NCBI RefSeq assembly: GCF_031979925.1
Contig: NZ_DALZFB010000004.1
Coordinates: forward strand, 1 to 64,000
DNA length: 64,000 bases
Direction of reading: 5' to 3'
Source of the DNA: Pseudescherichia sp031979925
GTDB lineage: Bacteria > Pseudomonadota > Gammaproteobacteria > Enterobacterales > Enterobacteriaceae
The notes beneath the pieces are model-generated. The model had not been told where the DNA came from, did no database searches, and saw nothing but the letters and a program-made list of their open reading frames with translations. Position numbers and translations under genes: made by a program. Within the stretch, counting starts at the first letter, position 1; each line of letters opens with the position of its first letter. Positions 53,522-61,792 of this stretch are shown here, piece by piece.

Positions 53522-54814
53522 ATGGATATTTCAGTTACTGCTGCAAAACCCGGACGTCGTCGTTATCTGACGCTGTTCATGATCTTTGTTACCGTAGTGA
53601 TTTGCTACGTTGACCGCGCCAACCTGGCGGTGGCATCAGCCCATATTCAGGAGGAGTTTGGCATCACCAAAGCGGAGATGGGCTACGTCTTCTCTGCCTT
53701 TGCGTGGCTCTATACCCTGTGTCAGATCCCCGGCGGCTGGTTCCTTGACCGTGTTGGCTCACGCCTCACCTACTTTATCGCCATCATGGGCTGGTCGGTT
53801 GCGACCCTGTTCCAGGGCTTTGCTACCGGCTTGATGTCGCTGATTGGCCTGCGTGCTATCACCGGCGTGTTTGAGGCCCCGGCATTCCCAACCAATAACC
53901 GGATGGTGACCAGCTGGTTCCCTGAGCATGAGCGCGCCTCGGCGGTGGGCTTCTACACTTCCGGGCAGTTTGTGGGTCTGGCGTTCCTGACGCCGATGCT
54001 GATCTGGATCCAGGAGATGCTGAGCTGGCACTGGGTGTTTATCATCACCGGCGGGATAGGCATTATCTGGTCGCTGATCTGGCTGAAAGTCTATCAACCG
54101 CCGCGCCTGACCAAAGGTATCAGCACCGCGGAGCTGGACTACATTCGTGACGGCGGCGGTCTGGTAGATGGCGATGCCCCGGTTAAAAAAGAGGCGCGTC
54201 AGCCTCTGACTAAGGCAGACTGGAAGCTGGTATTCAACCGCAAGCTGGTGGGTGTCTATCTCGGTCAGTTCGCCGTAACTTCCACGCTGTGGTTCTTCCT
54301 CACCTGGTTCCCGAACTATCTGACCCAGGAGAAGGGCATCACCGCGCTGAAGGCGGGCTTTATGACCACCGTACCGTTCCTTGCCGCCTTCGTAGGGGTG
54401 CTCCTCTCCGGTTGGCTGGCTGATAAGCTGGTGAAAAAAGGCTTCTCCCTCGGCGCGGCACGTAAAACGCCGATCATCTGCGGGCTGCTGATCTCCACCT
54501 GCATCATGGGAGCCAACTACACCAACGATCCGGTGTGGATTATGACCCTGATGGCGATTGCGTTCTTCGGCAATGGTTTTGCGTCGATCACCTGGTCGCT
54601 GGTCTCCTCCCTTGCGCCGATGCGTCTGATTGGCCTTACCGGCGGCGTATTTAACTTTGTTGGCGGCCTGGGTGGTATTACCGTGCCGCTGGTAGTGGGC
54701 TATCTGGCGCAGGGTTACGGTTTTGCCCCGGCGCTGGTCTATATCTCCGCCGTAGCGCTGCTCGGCGCGCTCTCCTACATCCTGCTGGTGGGTGAGGTGA
54801 AACGCGTAGGCTAA
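53522..54814 (+). CDS. dgoT: D-galactonate:H+ symporter DgoT (MFS)
   Basis: 430 residues from the ATG at 53522 (GGAGACAGATTACG upstream), the E. coli length. 12-TM anion:cation symporter family of the MFS. TM1 'ICYVDRANLAVA' contains the conserved Asp/Arg, and 'GGWFLDRVGSRLTY' is the loop 2-3 motif. Imports the substrate for DgoDKA. Separated from dgoD by 224 bp with a long palindrome. Confidence 0.96.
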   Translation: MDISVTAAKPGRRRYLTLFMIFVTVVICYVDRANLAVASAHIQEEFGITKAEMGYVFSAFAWLYTLCQIPGGWFLDRVGSRLTYFIAIMGWSVATLFQGFATGLMSLIGLRAITGVFEAPAFPTNNRMVTSWFPEHERASAVGFYTSGQFVGLAFLTPMLIWIQEMLSWHWVFIITGGIGIIWSLIWLKVYQPPRLTKGISTAELDYIRDGGGLVDGDAPVKKEARQPLTKADWKLVFNRKLVGVYLGQFAVTSTLWFFLTWFPNYLTQEKGITALKAGFMTTVPFLAAFVGVLLSGWLADKLVKKGFSLGAARKTPIICGLLISTCIMGANYTNDPVWIMTLMAIAFFGNGFASITWSLVSSLAPMRLIGLTGGVFNFVGGLGGITVPLVVGYLAQGYGFAPALVYISAVALLGALSYILLVGEVKRVG

Positions 54815-54829
54815 ACCCCCGCAATGCTA

Positions 54830-54860
54830 TACCCTGATGCGACATCTGCGCATCAGGGTA
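54830..54860 (+). promoter_or_regulatory. perfect hairpin over the yidR translation start region
   Basis: The 12-bp perfect arms TACCCTGATGCG (54830-54841) and CGCATCAGGGTA (54849-54860) have a 7-base loop and lie 15 bp after the dgoT stop and 5 bp before the yidR ATG. The only Shine-Dalgarno-like tract (AGGG, 54855-54858) is inside the 3' arm. No T-tract follows. Confidence 0.7.
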
Positions 54861-54865
54861 TCCTC

Positions 54866-56095
54866 ATGAAACAAATCACCTTCGCTCTCCGCAATCATCA
54901 GCTTACCAATATCAATACCTGGACCCCCGACAGCCAGTGGCTGGTGTTTGATGTGCGTCCCTCAGGAGCCTCCTTTACCGGGGCGACCATCGAGCGGGTC
55001 AACGTGGAGACCGGAGAGGTAGAGACGCTCTACACCGCGACCCAGGACGCGCACGTTGGCGTGGTGACCGTTCATCCGGCCGAAGAGAAATATGTCTTTA
55101 TCCACGGGCCGCAAAATCCGGATGAGAGCTGGCAGTACGATTTTCACCATCGCCAGGGCGTTATTGTGCAAAACGGCAGGGCGAGCAACCTTGATGCGCT
55201 GGATATCACCGAACCCTATACGCCTGGCGCGCTACGCGGTGGCAGCCATGTGCATGTCTTCAGTCCGGACGGCGACAAGGTCAGCTTTACCTATAACGAT
55301 CACGTGCTGCACGAGCGCGACCCAAGGCTGGATCTGCGCAACGTTGGCGTTGCCGTGCCCTTTGGCCCGGTCACGCCTGGGGGCAACCATCCGCGTGAGT
55401 ACGCTGGCAGCCACTGGTGCGTGCTGGTCAGCCGCACGACGCCAACGCCTGCACCCGGCAGCGACGAGATCAACCGCGCCTATGAGGAGGGCTGGGTAGG
55501 TAGCAGTCGGCTCGCCTTTATTGGCGACACGCTGGCGCTGAACGGTGAAAAAGTGCCTGAGCTGTTTATCGTCGACCTGCCCACTGACGAGCAGGGCTGG
55601 AAGCAGGCGGGAGATGCCCCGCTGGCTGGAACGCCAGACACGATGCCGTCGCCACCTGCGGGCGTGCAGCAGCGACGTCTCACCTTTACCCACTCGCGTC
55701 GTTATCCTGGGCTGGTCAGCGTGCCGCGCCACTGGGTGCGCAGCAACCCGCAGGGCACCGAGATTGCCTTTTTAATGCGTGACGATGCAGGAGTGGTGCA
55801 GCTCTGGCTGATTGCCGCAGAGGGTGGCGAGCCGCGTCAGCTAACCCATAATGCAACGGACATCCAGTCGGCGTTTAACTGGCACCCCTCCGGCGCAGCG
55901 CTTGGCTTTGTGCTGGAGAATCGGCTGGTGCTTTGCGATAGCGCGACTGGCGCAATCATGTTTTTAACCGATGATAACCCCGAGCACCAGCCCTCGACCG
56001 ATGCGGTAGTCTTCTCGCCAGATGGTAAGAAGATCGCGTGGATGGCACTGGCCGCAGGCTTCCGCCAGCTCTGGGTGGCCGATACCGGCCTCTAA
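54866..56095 (+). CDS. yidR: YidR family protein (WD40/TolB-like beta propeller)
   Basis: 409 residues from the ATG at 54866 ('MKQITFALRNHQLTNINTW'), similar to E. coli YidR (415). No signal peptide. Repeated 'FSPDGDKVSFTYNDHV', 'NPQGTEIAFLMRD' and 'FSPDGKKIAWM' blades are typical of TolB/DPP-type propellers. Function is not established. It follows dgoT directly, behind a hairpin that covers its ribosome-binding site. Confidence 0.88.
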   Translation: MKQITFALRNHQLTNINTWTPDSQWLVFDVRPSGASFTGATIERVNVETGEVETLYTATQDAHVGVVTVHPAEEKYVFIHGPQNPDESWQYDFHHRQGVIVQNGRASNLDALDITEPYTPGALRGGSHVHVFSPDGDKVSFTYNDHVLHERDPRLDLRNVGVAVPFGPVTPGGNHPREYAGSHWCVLVSRTTPTPAPGSDEINRAYEEGWVGSSRLAFIGDTLALNGEKVPELFIVDLPTDEQGWKQAGDAPLAGTPDTMPSPPAGVQQRRLTFTHSRRYPGLVSVPRHWVRSNPQGTEIAFLMRDDAGVVQLWLIAAEGGEPRQLTHNATDIQSAFNWHPSGAALGFVLENRLVLCDSATGAIMFLTDDNPEHQPSTDAVVFSPDGKKIAWMALAAGFRQLWVADTGL

Positions 56096-56110
56096 TCAGT
56101 AAGAGCGAAT

Positions 56111-56440
56111 TTAAGGTGCGGGCATGGCCGCAGGTGGAATAACGGAGTTGGTTGCCAGGTTGGCCTCCTCCGCCTTCTCGACGCGAGATTTTACCGAGCT
56201 GTCTTTGCGGAACATATCCCAGGGCAGCAGCAGCGTATCGGCTACGGCAGTAAATGGCATATCCAGCACCACGAACGATTTCACCGCCAGGTTCGCGTCG
56301 TCATCCATCAGCATTTTTGAGCTGGCGCGTGTGCCGGGGTAGAGTCCCTCTTTGCCGCCGGTATGCGACATCACGCTGGAGCAGCCGCCCAGCGTCACCA
56401 TTCCGCTGACAATCGCCACTTTTAACAGAATATTTTTCAT
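56111..56440 (-). CDS. yidQ: YidQ, DUF1375 lipoprotein
   Basis: 109 residues from the ATG at 56440. Lipoprotein signal peptide with lipobox 'LGGC' near residue 20, then 'SSVMSHTGGKEGLYPGTRAS' and 'DMPFTAVADTLLLPWD', the DUF1375 pattern. Probably outer-membrane-anchored. Longer in-frame starts would put the lipobox far from the N-terminus and were rejected. Convergent with yidR, divergent from ibpA. Function unknown. Confidence 0.9.
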   Translation of the reverse strand: MKNILLKVAIVSGMVTLGGCSSVMSHTGGKEGLYPGTRASSKMLMDDDANLAVKSFVVLDMPFTAVADTLLLPWDMFRKDSSVKSRVEKAEEANLATNSVIPPAAMPAP

Positions 56441-56605
56441 GATGGTTTTTTTCTTATCATCGTGCACTCCTTGCTTATAGCGACCCTTAAGGGAAATGAA
56501 TAGCTTTCGTGTGCCGCTCTGTGGCGGCAATCGTAATTTAACGTTAAGTGTCGTAATCCAGTCTAAGCACTGAGTGAGAAAGTGCAAAAAAAAGTCAGAC
56601 TTTCG

Positions 56606-56635
56606 CCCTTGAAAAACCGACCGCTGCACCCATTT
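56606..56635 (+). promoter_or_regulatory. sigma32 promoter of ibpA
   Basis: -35 CCCTTGAAA (56606-56614) and -10 CACCCATTT (56627-56635) match the heat-shock sigma consensus CTTGAAA / CCCCATNT with a suitable spacer. Confidence 0.85.
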
Positions 56636-56641
56636 TTACAA

Positions 56642-56739
56642 CGTAGCCGGAAGAACATGCCTGCGGGGTGTTCTGGTTCTAAGAGCCTGTCCATGGTGGA
56701 AGGTTCAAAAATTTCTCGCTGATTTCAGGAGCTTATTGT
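56642..56739 (+). promoter_or_regulatory. ibpA ROSE-type RNA thermometer leader
   Basis: The leader of about 98 nt ends in a hairpin where TCGCT (56716-56720) faces the Shine-Dalgarno AGGAG (56727-56731), the U(U/C)GCU pattern of ROSE elements. In E. coli this leader melts on heat shock. The thermometer function here is inferred from motif and position. Confidence 0.75.
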
Positions 56740-57153
56740 ATGCGTAACTTCGATCTCTCTCCGCTTTATCGTTCTGCCATTGGTTTTGACCGCCTGTTTA
56801 ACCTGTTAGAAAACAATCAGAGCCAGAGTAACGGCGGCTATCCTCCGTACAACGTTGAACTCGTTGACGAAAACCACTATCGCATCGCGATTGCCGTAGC
56901 CGGCTTTGCCGAAAGCGAACTGGAGATCACCGCTCAGGACAACCTGCTGGTGGTGAAAGGCGCTCGCGCGACCGAGCAGAAAGAGCGTAGCTATCTCTAT
57001 CAGGGTATCGCCGAACGTAACTTCGAACGTAAATTCCAGATCGCTGAGAACATTCACGTTCGTGGCGCTAACCTGGTCAACGGCCTGCTGTTTATCGAAC
57101 TGGAACGCGTCATTCCGGAAGAGAAAAAACCGCGCCGTATCGAAATTAACTAA
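56740..57153 (+). CDS. ibpA: small heat-shock protein IbpA
   Basis: 137 residues, nearly identical to E. coli IbpA. Alpha-crystallin domain about residues 30-125, with 'NHYRIAIAVAGF' and a C-terminal I-x-I-type tail ('RRIEIN'). It binds aggregating proteins so that ClpB-DnaK can refold them, together with IbpB. Confidence 0.97.
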   Translation: MRNFDLSPLYRSAIGFDRLFNLLENNQSQSNGGYPPYNVELVDENHYRIAIAVAGFAESELEITAQDNLLVVKGARATEQKERSYLYQGIAERNFERKFQIAENIHVRGANLVNGLLFIELERVIPEEKKPRRIEIN

Positions 57154-57262
57154 TTCCCCGGGTCGCCACGGCGGCCCAGATTACACCTTGCTCGCCGTCA
57201 GGGAGCAGATGCGCGTCGCATGATGCGTAGAATATTTCTTGCTTCAAAGAAGGAGAAACACC
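57154..57262 (+). promoter_or_regulatory. ibpA-ibpB spacer with thermometer-like hairpin
   Basis: TTGCT (57239-57243) faces the ribosome-binding site AAGGAG (57250-57255) of ibpB across a short loop, repeating the ROSE pattern seen before ibpA. Confidence 0.6.
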
Positions 57263-57691
57263 ATGCGTAACTACGATTTATCCCCGCTGCTGCGTCAATG
57301 GATCGGTTTTGACAAACTGGCCAACGCCCTGCAAAACGCCAGCGAAGGCCAGACCTTCCCGCCCTATAACATTGAGAAGAGCGACGATAACCACTACCGC
57401 ATTACCCTTGCGCTGGCCGGTTTCCGTCAGGACGATCTGGAGATCCAGCTGGAGGGCACGCGCCTCAGCGTCAAAGGCACGCCGGAAAAACCGGCCAACG
57501 AGCCGAAGTGGCTGCATCAGGGGCTGGTGATCCAGCCGTTCAGCCTGAGCTTTACGCTGGCCGACCATATGGAGGTCTCCGGAGCCACCTTCAATAACGG
57601 GCTGCTGCATATCGACATCAGCCGCAACGTGCCGGAAGCTATCGCTCCCCAGCGCATCGCCATCAGCGAGCGCCCGGCGCTGAATAGCTAA
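57263..57691 (+). CDS. ibpB: small heat-shock protein IbpB
   Basis: 142 residues from the ATG at 57263, the E. coli length. Alpha-crystallin domain with 'NHYRITLALAGFRQDDLEIQ' and C-terminal 'QRIAISERPALNS' including the I-x-I motif. Partner of IbpA and co-transcribed with it. Begins like IbpA, reflecting duplication. Confidence 0.97.
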   Translation: MRNYDLSPLLRQWIGFDKLANALQNASEGQTFPPYNIEKSDDNHYRITLALAGFRQDDLEIQLEGTRLSVKGTPEKPANEPKWLHQGLVIQPFSLSFTLADHMEVSGATFNNGLLHIDISRNVPEAIAPQRIAISERPALNS

Positions 57692-57706
57692 GCTTGACGA
57701 TGTAAA

Positions 57707-57731
57707 AAGGCCCCGCTTGGGGCCTTTTTTG
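57707..57731 (+). terminator. ibpAB terminator
   Basis: AAGGCCCC-GCTT-GGGGCCTT runs into a six-T tract. Confidence 0.95.
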
Positions 57732-57740
57732 TATCCACTC

Positions 57741-57772
57741 TGTAGGCCAGGTAAGCGTAGCGCCACCCGGCG
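57741..57772. repeat. REP element
   Basis: TGTAGGCCAGGTAAGCG...AGCGCCACCCGGCG has the REP pattern, between ibpB and yidH. Confidence 0.7.
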
Positions 57773-57850
57773 GTATACATCTTCGCAAAGGTGATGCGGT
57801 ATGGCATGCTGATGGTGCTGTTTGAGCGCGATAAACCACAAGGACACCGC

Positions 57851-58198
57851 ATGAAAATTTCTCGCCTCGGTGAAGCGCCGGACTACCGCTTCTCTCTGGC
57901 AAACGAGCGCACCTTCCTCGCCTGGATCCGCACCGCGCTAGGCTTTCTGGCGGCGGGCGTAGGCCTCGATCAGCTCGCCCCGGACTTCGCCACGCCGTTT
58001 ATTCGCGAGCTACTGGCGCTGCTGCTCTGCCTCACCTCCGGCGGGCTGGCGATTTTTGGCTACCTGCGCTGGCTGCGCAATGAGAAGGCGATGCGCCTGA
58101 AGCAGGATCTCCCCTATACCTACAGCCTGCTGGTTATCAGCATTATACTGCTCGTCGTGGCAGCGGTAGTGATGGCGCTGGTCTTCTATGCCGGATAG
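57851..58198 (+). CDS. yidH: YidH, DUF202 membrane protein
   Basis: 115 residues from the ATG at 57851 ('MKISRLGEAPDYRFSLANER'), the E. coli length. DUF202 motif 'ANERTFLAWIRTALGF' followed by three membrane helices. Function unknown. Overlaps yidG by 11 bp. Confidence 0.93.
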   Translation: MKISRLGEAPDYRFSLANERTFLAWIRTALGFLAAGVGLDQLAPDFATPFIRELLALLLCLTSGGLAIFGYLRWLRNEKAMRLKQDLPYTYSLLVISIILLVVAAVVMALVFYAG

Positions 58199-58559
58199 CC
58201 GCAAAGCCCGCCGCGAGCAGGACCCCGGCCTGCAGCCCGAGCGCACGTCGCTTGCCTGGCAGCGCACCCTGCTGGGCTACGGCGCGCTGCTGGTGCTGGC
58301 GGTAAAGCACAACGGGCAGCAGGCTGGCTCGGCTTTCTGGGTAGCGATTGCTCTGCTGGCGGCGGTGGCGCTGATCCTCTGGCGCTACACCCTGAAGCGC
58401 AACCTGATGGACGTGGGTCGCAGCGACTTTTTGCGCACGTCAGCGGTACGGGACAAGCTTCTGGTTGCGTTAGGCGTGCTCTCGCTGGCGCTGCTGTTTG
58501 CCGCTACCCACCTCCAGCAGATCGCACTTTTTCTTCTCGCTGCGCTACACGGCAGTTAA
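58188..58559 (+). CDS. yidG: YidG, DUF202 membrane protein
   Basis: 123 residues, paralogue of YidH with the same 'PERTSLAWQRTLLGYGALL' DUF202 motif and three membrane segments. The pair likely forms a membrane complex, inferred from coupling and shared domain. E. coli yidF, which follows there, is absent. Confidence 0.92.
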   Translation: MPDSRKARREQDPGLQPERTSLAWQRTLLGYGALLVLAVKHNGQQAGSAFWVAIALLAAVALILWRYTLKRNLMDVGRSDFLRTSAVRDKLLVALGVLSLALLFAATHLQQIALFLLAALHGS

Positions 58560-58610
58560 AAAAGCGTGCTAAAAAATAGCGGTGCGTTAACTCATCTTCT
58601 CAGGCTAACC

Positions 58611-59696
58611 GTGTATAAGTTTCCGATCGCTGCTGCGTTACTGCTTGCTCCCCCTGCCGTTTATGCTGAACCGCCGCTGACGGCCGCACGCTATGCGGCG
58701 CAGCTTGGCGTCGGCATGGACGTTGACTGGGCGCGCACCGAGCGCGGCATCCGCGAGTTCGACCCGCTCGTGGTGCGGGATTTTGCCGCGCAGGGGATAG
58801 CGCATGTGCGCATCCGTGTGGCAGGCGAGTCGACGGAGGCGCGGCTCATTCACCTGCGTAAGCTGGTGCAAGCCTGCGAGCACTACGGCGTGATCCCGAT
58901 TATCTCTTATCAGGCCGATGAGTATAAAAACGATCCCAAACCCGAGACTGAAAAAGAGGTGGTGAACTGGTGGATCGCCGTTGCGCACTACTTCGGCAAC
59001 AGCTCCCCGCAGCTAGGCTTTGACCTCATTTATGAGCCAGCCGACAAGCTGAATCATAATCTCGCCTCGCTCAATCGCGTCTACGAAAAAACAGTTAAAG
59101 CCATTCATGACATTAACGCCCAGCGCATGATATTTATCGCGCCGCGCCTGCGGGCCGAACCGGAAGATCTCTCCAGTCTGAAGCTGCCAGCGCACAGCCA
59201 AAATTATCTCCTGGCGGAGTGGCATATCTTCCCTTGGGGGCCGCTAAAGAGTAACGGCAGATATCCGTGGACATCGGGTACAGCGGCGGAGAAGGCAGCG
59301 ATTCGAAATCGCATCAGCGTCGCGCTGCGCTGGCAGCAAAAAACCGGACACGTTAGCTGGGTGGGAGGCTGGGGTGTAGGTGGATCCAGCCGCGTCACCC
59401 CTACCGCGTCACAAATGGCCTTTGCAGCCTTTATGGCCTGTGAGCTACAGCAGGCAAAAATTCCTTACGCCATCAATACTGATTCGCAGTTTTACGATGG
59501 CGAGGAGGGGGCGTGGCGTCCGGTAGCCGAACCACTGCTGAAGACAATGGTGGCCCCGATATGTGAAAAGCCCGGCGAGAAGCCGGGCCATCATAATGTT
59601 AAACAGGCTGTTCGTGATGCGGCACGCGCGACGCCAGCGGCAGCCAGCACAGTAAAATTAGCAGCCCCATCAGGGTCATCAATAAACCCAGACTAG
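58611..59696 (+). CDS. secreted glycoside hydrolase-like protein (GH5/cellulase-type TIM barrel)
   Basis: 361 residues from the GTG at 58611, preferred because CAGG lies 7 bases before it and it leaves a compact signal peptide ('MYKFPIAAALLLAPPAVYA', cleavage after residue 19). A GTG at 58566 is also open. The body resembles cellulase-type GH5 barrels: 'VGMDVDWAR', 'HVRIRVAGES', 'GFDLIYEPAD' (probable acid/base Glu near 142), 'LAEWHIFPWG' and 'WVGGWG' near 250. The last 41 or so residues run through emrD's terminator and antisense into emrD. It occupies the yidF-dsdCXA position of E. coli. Substrate unknown. Confidence 0.75.
   Translation: MYKFPIAAALLLAPPAVYAEPPLTAARYAAQLGVGMDVDWARTERGIREFDPLVVRDFAAQGIAHVRIRVAGESTEARLIHLRKLVQACEHYGVIPIISYQADEYKNDPKPETEKEVVNWWIAVAHYFGNSSPQLGFDLIYEPADKLNHNLASLNRVYEKTVKAIHDINAQRMIFIAPRLRAEPEDLSSLKLPAHSQNYLLAEWHIFPWGPLKSNGRYPWTSGTAAEKAAIRNRISVALRWQQKTGHVSWVGGWGVGGSSRVTPTASQMAFAAFMACELQQAKIPYAINTDSQFYDGEEGAWRPVAEPLLKTMVAPICEKPGEKPGHHNVKQAVRDAARATPAAASTVKLAAPSGSSINPD
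59566..59588 (-). terminator. emrD terminator, inside the glycosidase-like frame
   Basis: On the minus strand GCCCGGC-TTCTC-GCCGGGC is followed by TTTT and begins 10 bp after the emrD stop. On the plus strand the same hairpin lies within the 3' part of the glycosidase-like CDS. Confidence 0.85.
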
Positions 59697-60783
59697 TTTG
59701 TCCGGTTTGCGGCATCATGGCTGAGAACCATGCCAGCGCGCCGGAACCGATATTCTGTAGGCCTCCCACCAGCGCGCCCGCCGTCCCGGCAAGGAATGGG
59801 AACGGCTCCATTGCCCCGCTGGTGGCGAGCGGAAAGAGCATCCCCGCGCCGAAAAAGAACAGTGCCGCCGGGATCAGCAGGGTCCAGACGTTCATCATGC
59901 CTAACAGGCCAGGGATCCACATCATCAGACCTGCCAGCAGGCAGCTCATCACCGACTGCCACATCAGGGTGGAGAAACGTTTATTCTGGCGTCCGGCAAA
60001 CCATGCGCCAAAGAAGGCCGCCGGGATCGGCAGAATAAACAGAATGCTTACCACCATACTGCTAAGCCCAAGTCCTGCCCCTAACAGCACGCCGGAGCAG
60101 GCTTCAAACACGGCGATACCCGCCAAGCCACTGATCAACATCAGCAGATAGCAATTGAAAGACCCGCTGCCGAAAAGCACTTTGTAGCTGGTGAGCAGTT
60201 TCGTGCGCGGTGCGCCTGCGGGTCGGGTCTCGGGCATCCAGCGCGCCATGCTGAAGGCAACGATCACGCACAGCACCAGAAGGAAGGCGAAGCAGGCGCG
60301 CCATGACCACAGGGTATTTAGCAGGCCGCCAATCAGCGGGGCCAGCAGCGGGCTTACCAGGATCCCCATGTTCAACAGGCTGTTGGCATGCCGGAGCTGG
60401 GTTCCCTGATACATGTCGCGCGGTAAGGTTCGCGCCATTACGCCGCCGACGCCGGTCCCAACACCCTGCAACGCGCTGGCCGCAATTAATACGGTCAGGC
60501 TATGGGTGGTCAGGGCAATCAGCGTCGCCACCATGAAAATGCCCATGCCCACTAAAATAACCGGGCGACGCCCCACGCGATCGGATAAGGGGCCATAGAC
60601 GAGCTGGGAGAGGCCATAGGTTAGCAGATAGGCGGCCATCACGCTTTGCACTGCGCCCTCGCGGACGTGAAGCTCCTTTGCCATGTCGGCAATGGCCGGA
60701 ATGTAGATGGTTTGCGCCATCTGGCCGACCGCCACCAGTAATACCAGCATCAACAATAAGTTAACGTTCCTTTGTCTTTTCAT
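59599..60783 (-). CDS. emrD: multidrug efflux MFS transporter EmrD
   Basis: 394 residues from the ATG at 60783 ('MKRQRNVNLLLMLVLLVAVG'), the E. coli length. 12-TM DHA1 drug:H+ antiporter with motif A 'GPLSDRVGRRPVIL' and motif C-like 'GILVSPLLAPLIGG'. Exports hydrophobic toxicants and detergents in E. coli. Its last 98 bp overlap the convergent glycosidase-like CDS. Confidence 0.96.
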   Translation of the reverse strand: MKRQRNVNLLLMLVLLVAVGQMAQTIYIPAIADMAKELHVREGAVQSVMAAYLLTYGLSQLVYGPLSDRVGRRPVILVGMGIFMVATLIALTTHSLTVLIAASALQGVGTGVGGVMARTLPRDMYQGTQLRHANSLLNMGILVSPLLAPLIGGLLNTLWSWRACFAFLLVLCVIVAFSMARWMPETRPAGAPRTKLLTSYKVLFGSGSFNCYLLMLISGLAGIAVFEACSGVLLGAGLGLSSMVVSILFILPIPAAFFGAWFAGRQNKRFSTLMWQSVMSCLLAGLMMWIPGLLGMMNVWTLLIPAALFFFGAGMLFPLATSGAMEPFPFLAGTAGALVGGLQNIGSGALAWFSAMMPQTGQTSLGLLMTLMGLLILLCWLPLASRVPHHEQPV

Positions 60784-60958
60784 GTCGCTGAATACTTTTG
60801 CCAAATGAGAGAAATAAAGAATAAGTCACTACGCATTCCATAAATGCGCGAGAAATCTACCACAGTACGGCGATAAGTTAAGCATCAGGGCGATGAATGA
60901 ACAAAAGCGAAAAGGCAGGATTTATGAACAATATTGGCAACTAATATTGCCTGGGTCT

Positions 60959-61792
60959 TTATGCCAGGCGTAACAGAATCGCCCCGCCGGCAATCCCCAG
61001 CGCGGCAGCGATGCGCACGCCAGCAACTCGCTCTTTTAACAGTAAAAAAGCGATAAGCGCGCCAAAAAGTATCGAGGTTTCACGCAGGGCCGCAACCACG
61101 GCCAGCGGGGCCTGGGTCATTGCCCACAGCGCCAGGCCGTACGATCCCATGGTTCCCACGCCACCAAACAGCCCTTTCTTCCAGTGCAGGCGCAGGTAGC
61201 TGGACGCTTCGCGACGGCGCGCCACCATCGCCCAGCAGAGCAGACAGAATCCGTTCATAAAGAAGGTCCACAGCGTATAGCCCAGCACGGTGTCAGACAG
61301 ACGCACGCCGGTGCCGTCCACCAGCGTGTATCCGGCGATAAAGCAGGCGTTCAGCAGCGCCAGCCAGACCCCCTTGCGTGACTGCATCCGGCCATTCAGC
61401 GCCATGGCCAGTATCGACAGGCAGATGACGCCGATCCCAGACCAGGCGAGCCACGAAAGCGTATCCCCTAATGCGAGGACGCTAATCAGCGCCACCAGCA
61501 GCGGGGCCGTGCCGCGCATCAGAGGATAGGTCTGGCTCATATCAGAGACATGGTAAGTTTTTGCCACCAGTACCGTATACACCACCTGTAACGCACAGGA
61601 GATCGCTAAAAAAGGCCAGCTGGCGGCAGAGGGCTGTGGTGAGAAGGGCAACAGGATCAGGGCGATAAGCGTGGCGGAGCCGCTAACGCTGATGGCGGCA
61701 TAGAGTTTATCCGTTCCGGCTTTGACGATAGCGTTCCAGCTGGCATGCAGCAGGGCAGCGAACAATAGAATGCAGAAAACAGAGAGTGTCAT
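60959..61792 (-). CDS. EamA-family (DMT) transporter
   Basis: 277 residues with ten hydrophobic segments in two EamA repeats ('LFAALLHASWNAIVKAGTDK' in TM1; 'TQAPLAVVAALRETSILFGA' in the second repeat). Drug/metabolite transporter superfamily inner-membrane protein; substrate not predictable. It stands between emrD and ivbL, where E. coli carries tisB/istR. No clear operon partner. Confidence 0.88.
   Translation of the reverse strand: MTLSVFCILLFAALLHASWNAIVKAGTDKLYAAISVSGSATLIALILLPFSPQPSAASWPFLAISCALQVVYTVLVAKTYHVSDMSQTYPLMRGTAPLLVALISVLALGDTLSWLAWSGIGVICLSILAMALNGRMQSRKGVWLALLNACFIAGYTLVDGTGVRLSDTVLGYTLWTFFMNGFCLLCWAMVARRREASSYLRLHWKKGLFGGVGTMGSYGLALWAMTQAPLAVVAALRETSILFGALIAFLLLKERVAGVRIAAALGIAGGAILLRLA

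Noticed and set aside
60784..60958. tisB/istR between emrD and the EamA gene
   Set aside because: Only an ACAG half of a LexA site and a 6-codon ATG frame are seen; no hydrophobic TisB-like peptide.
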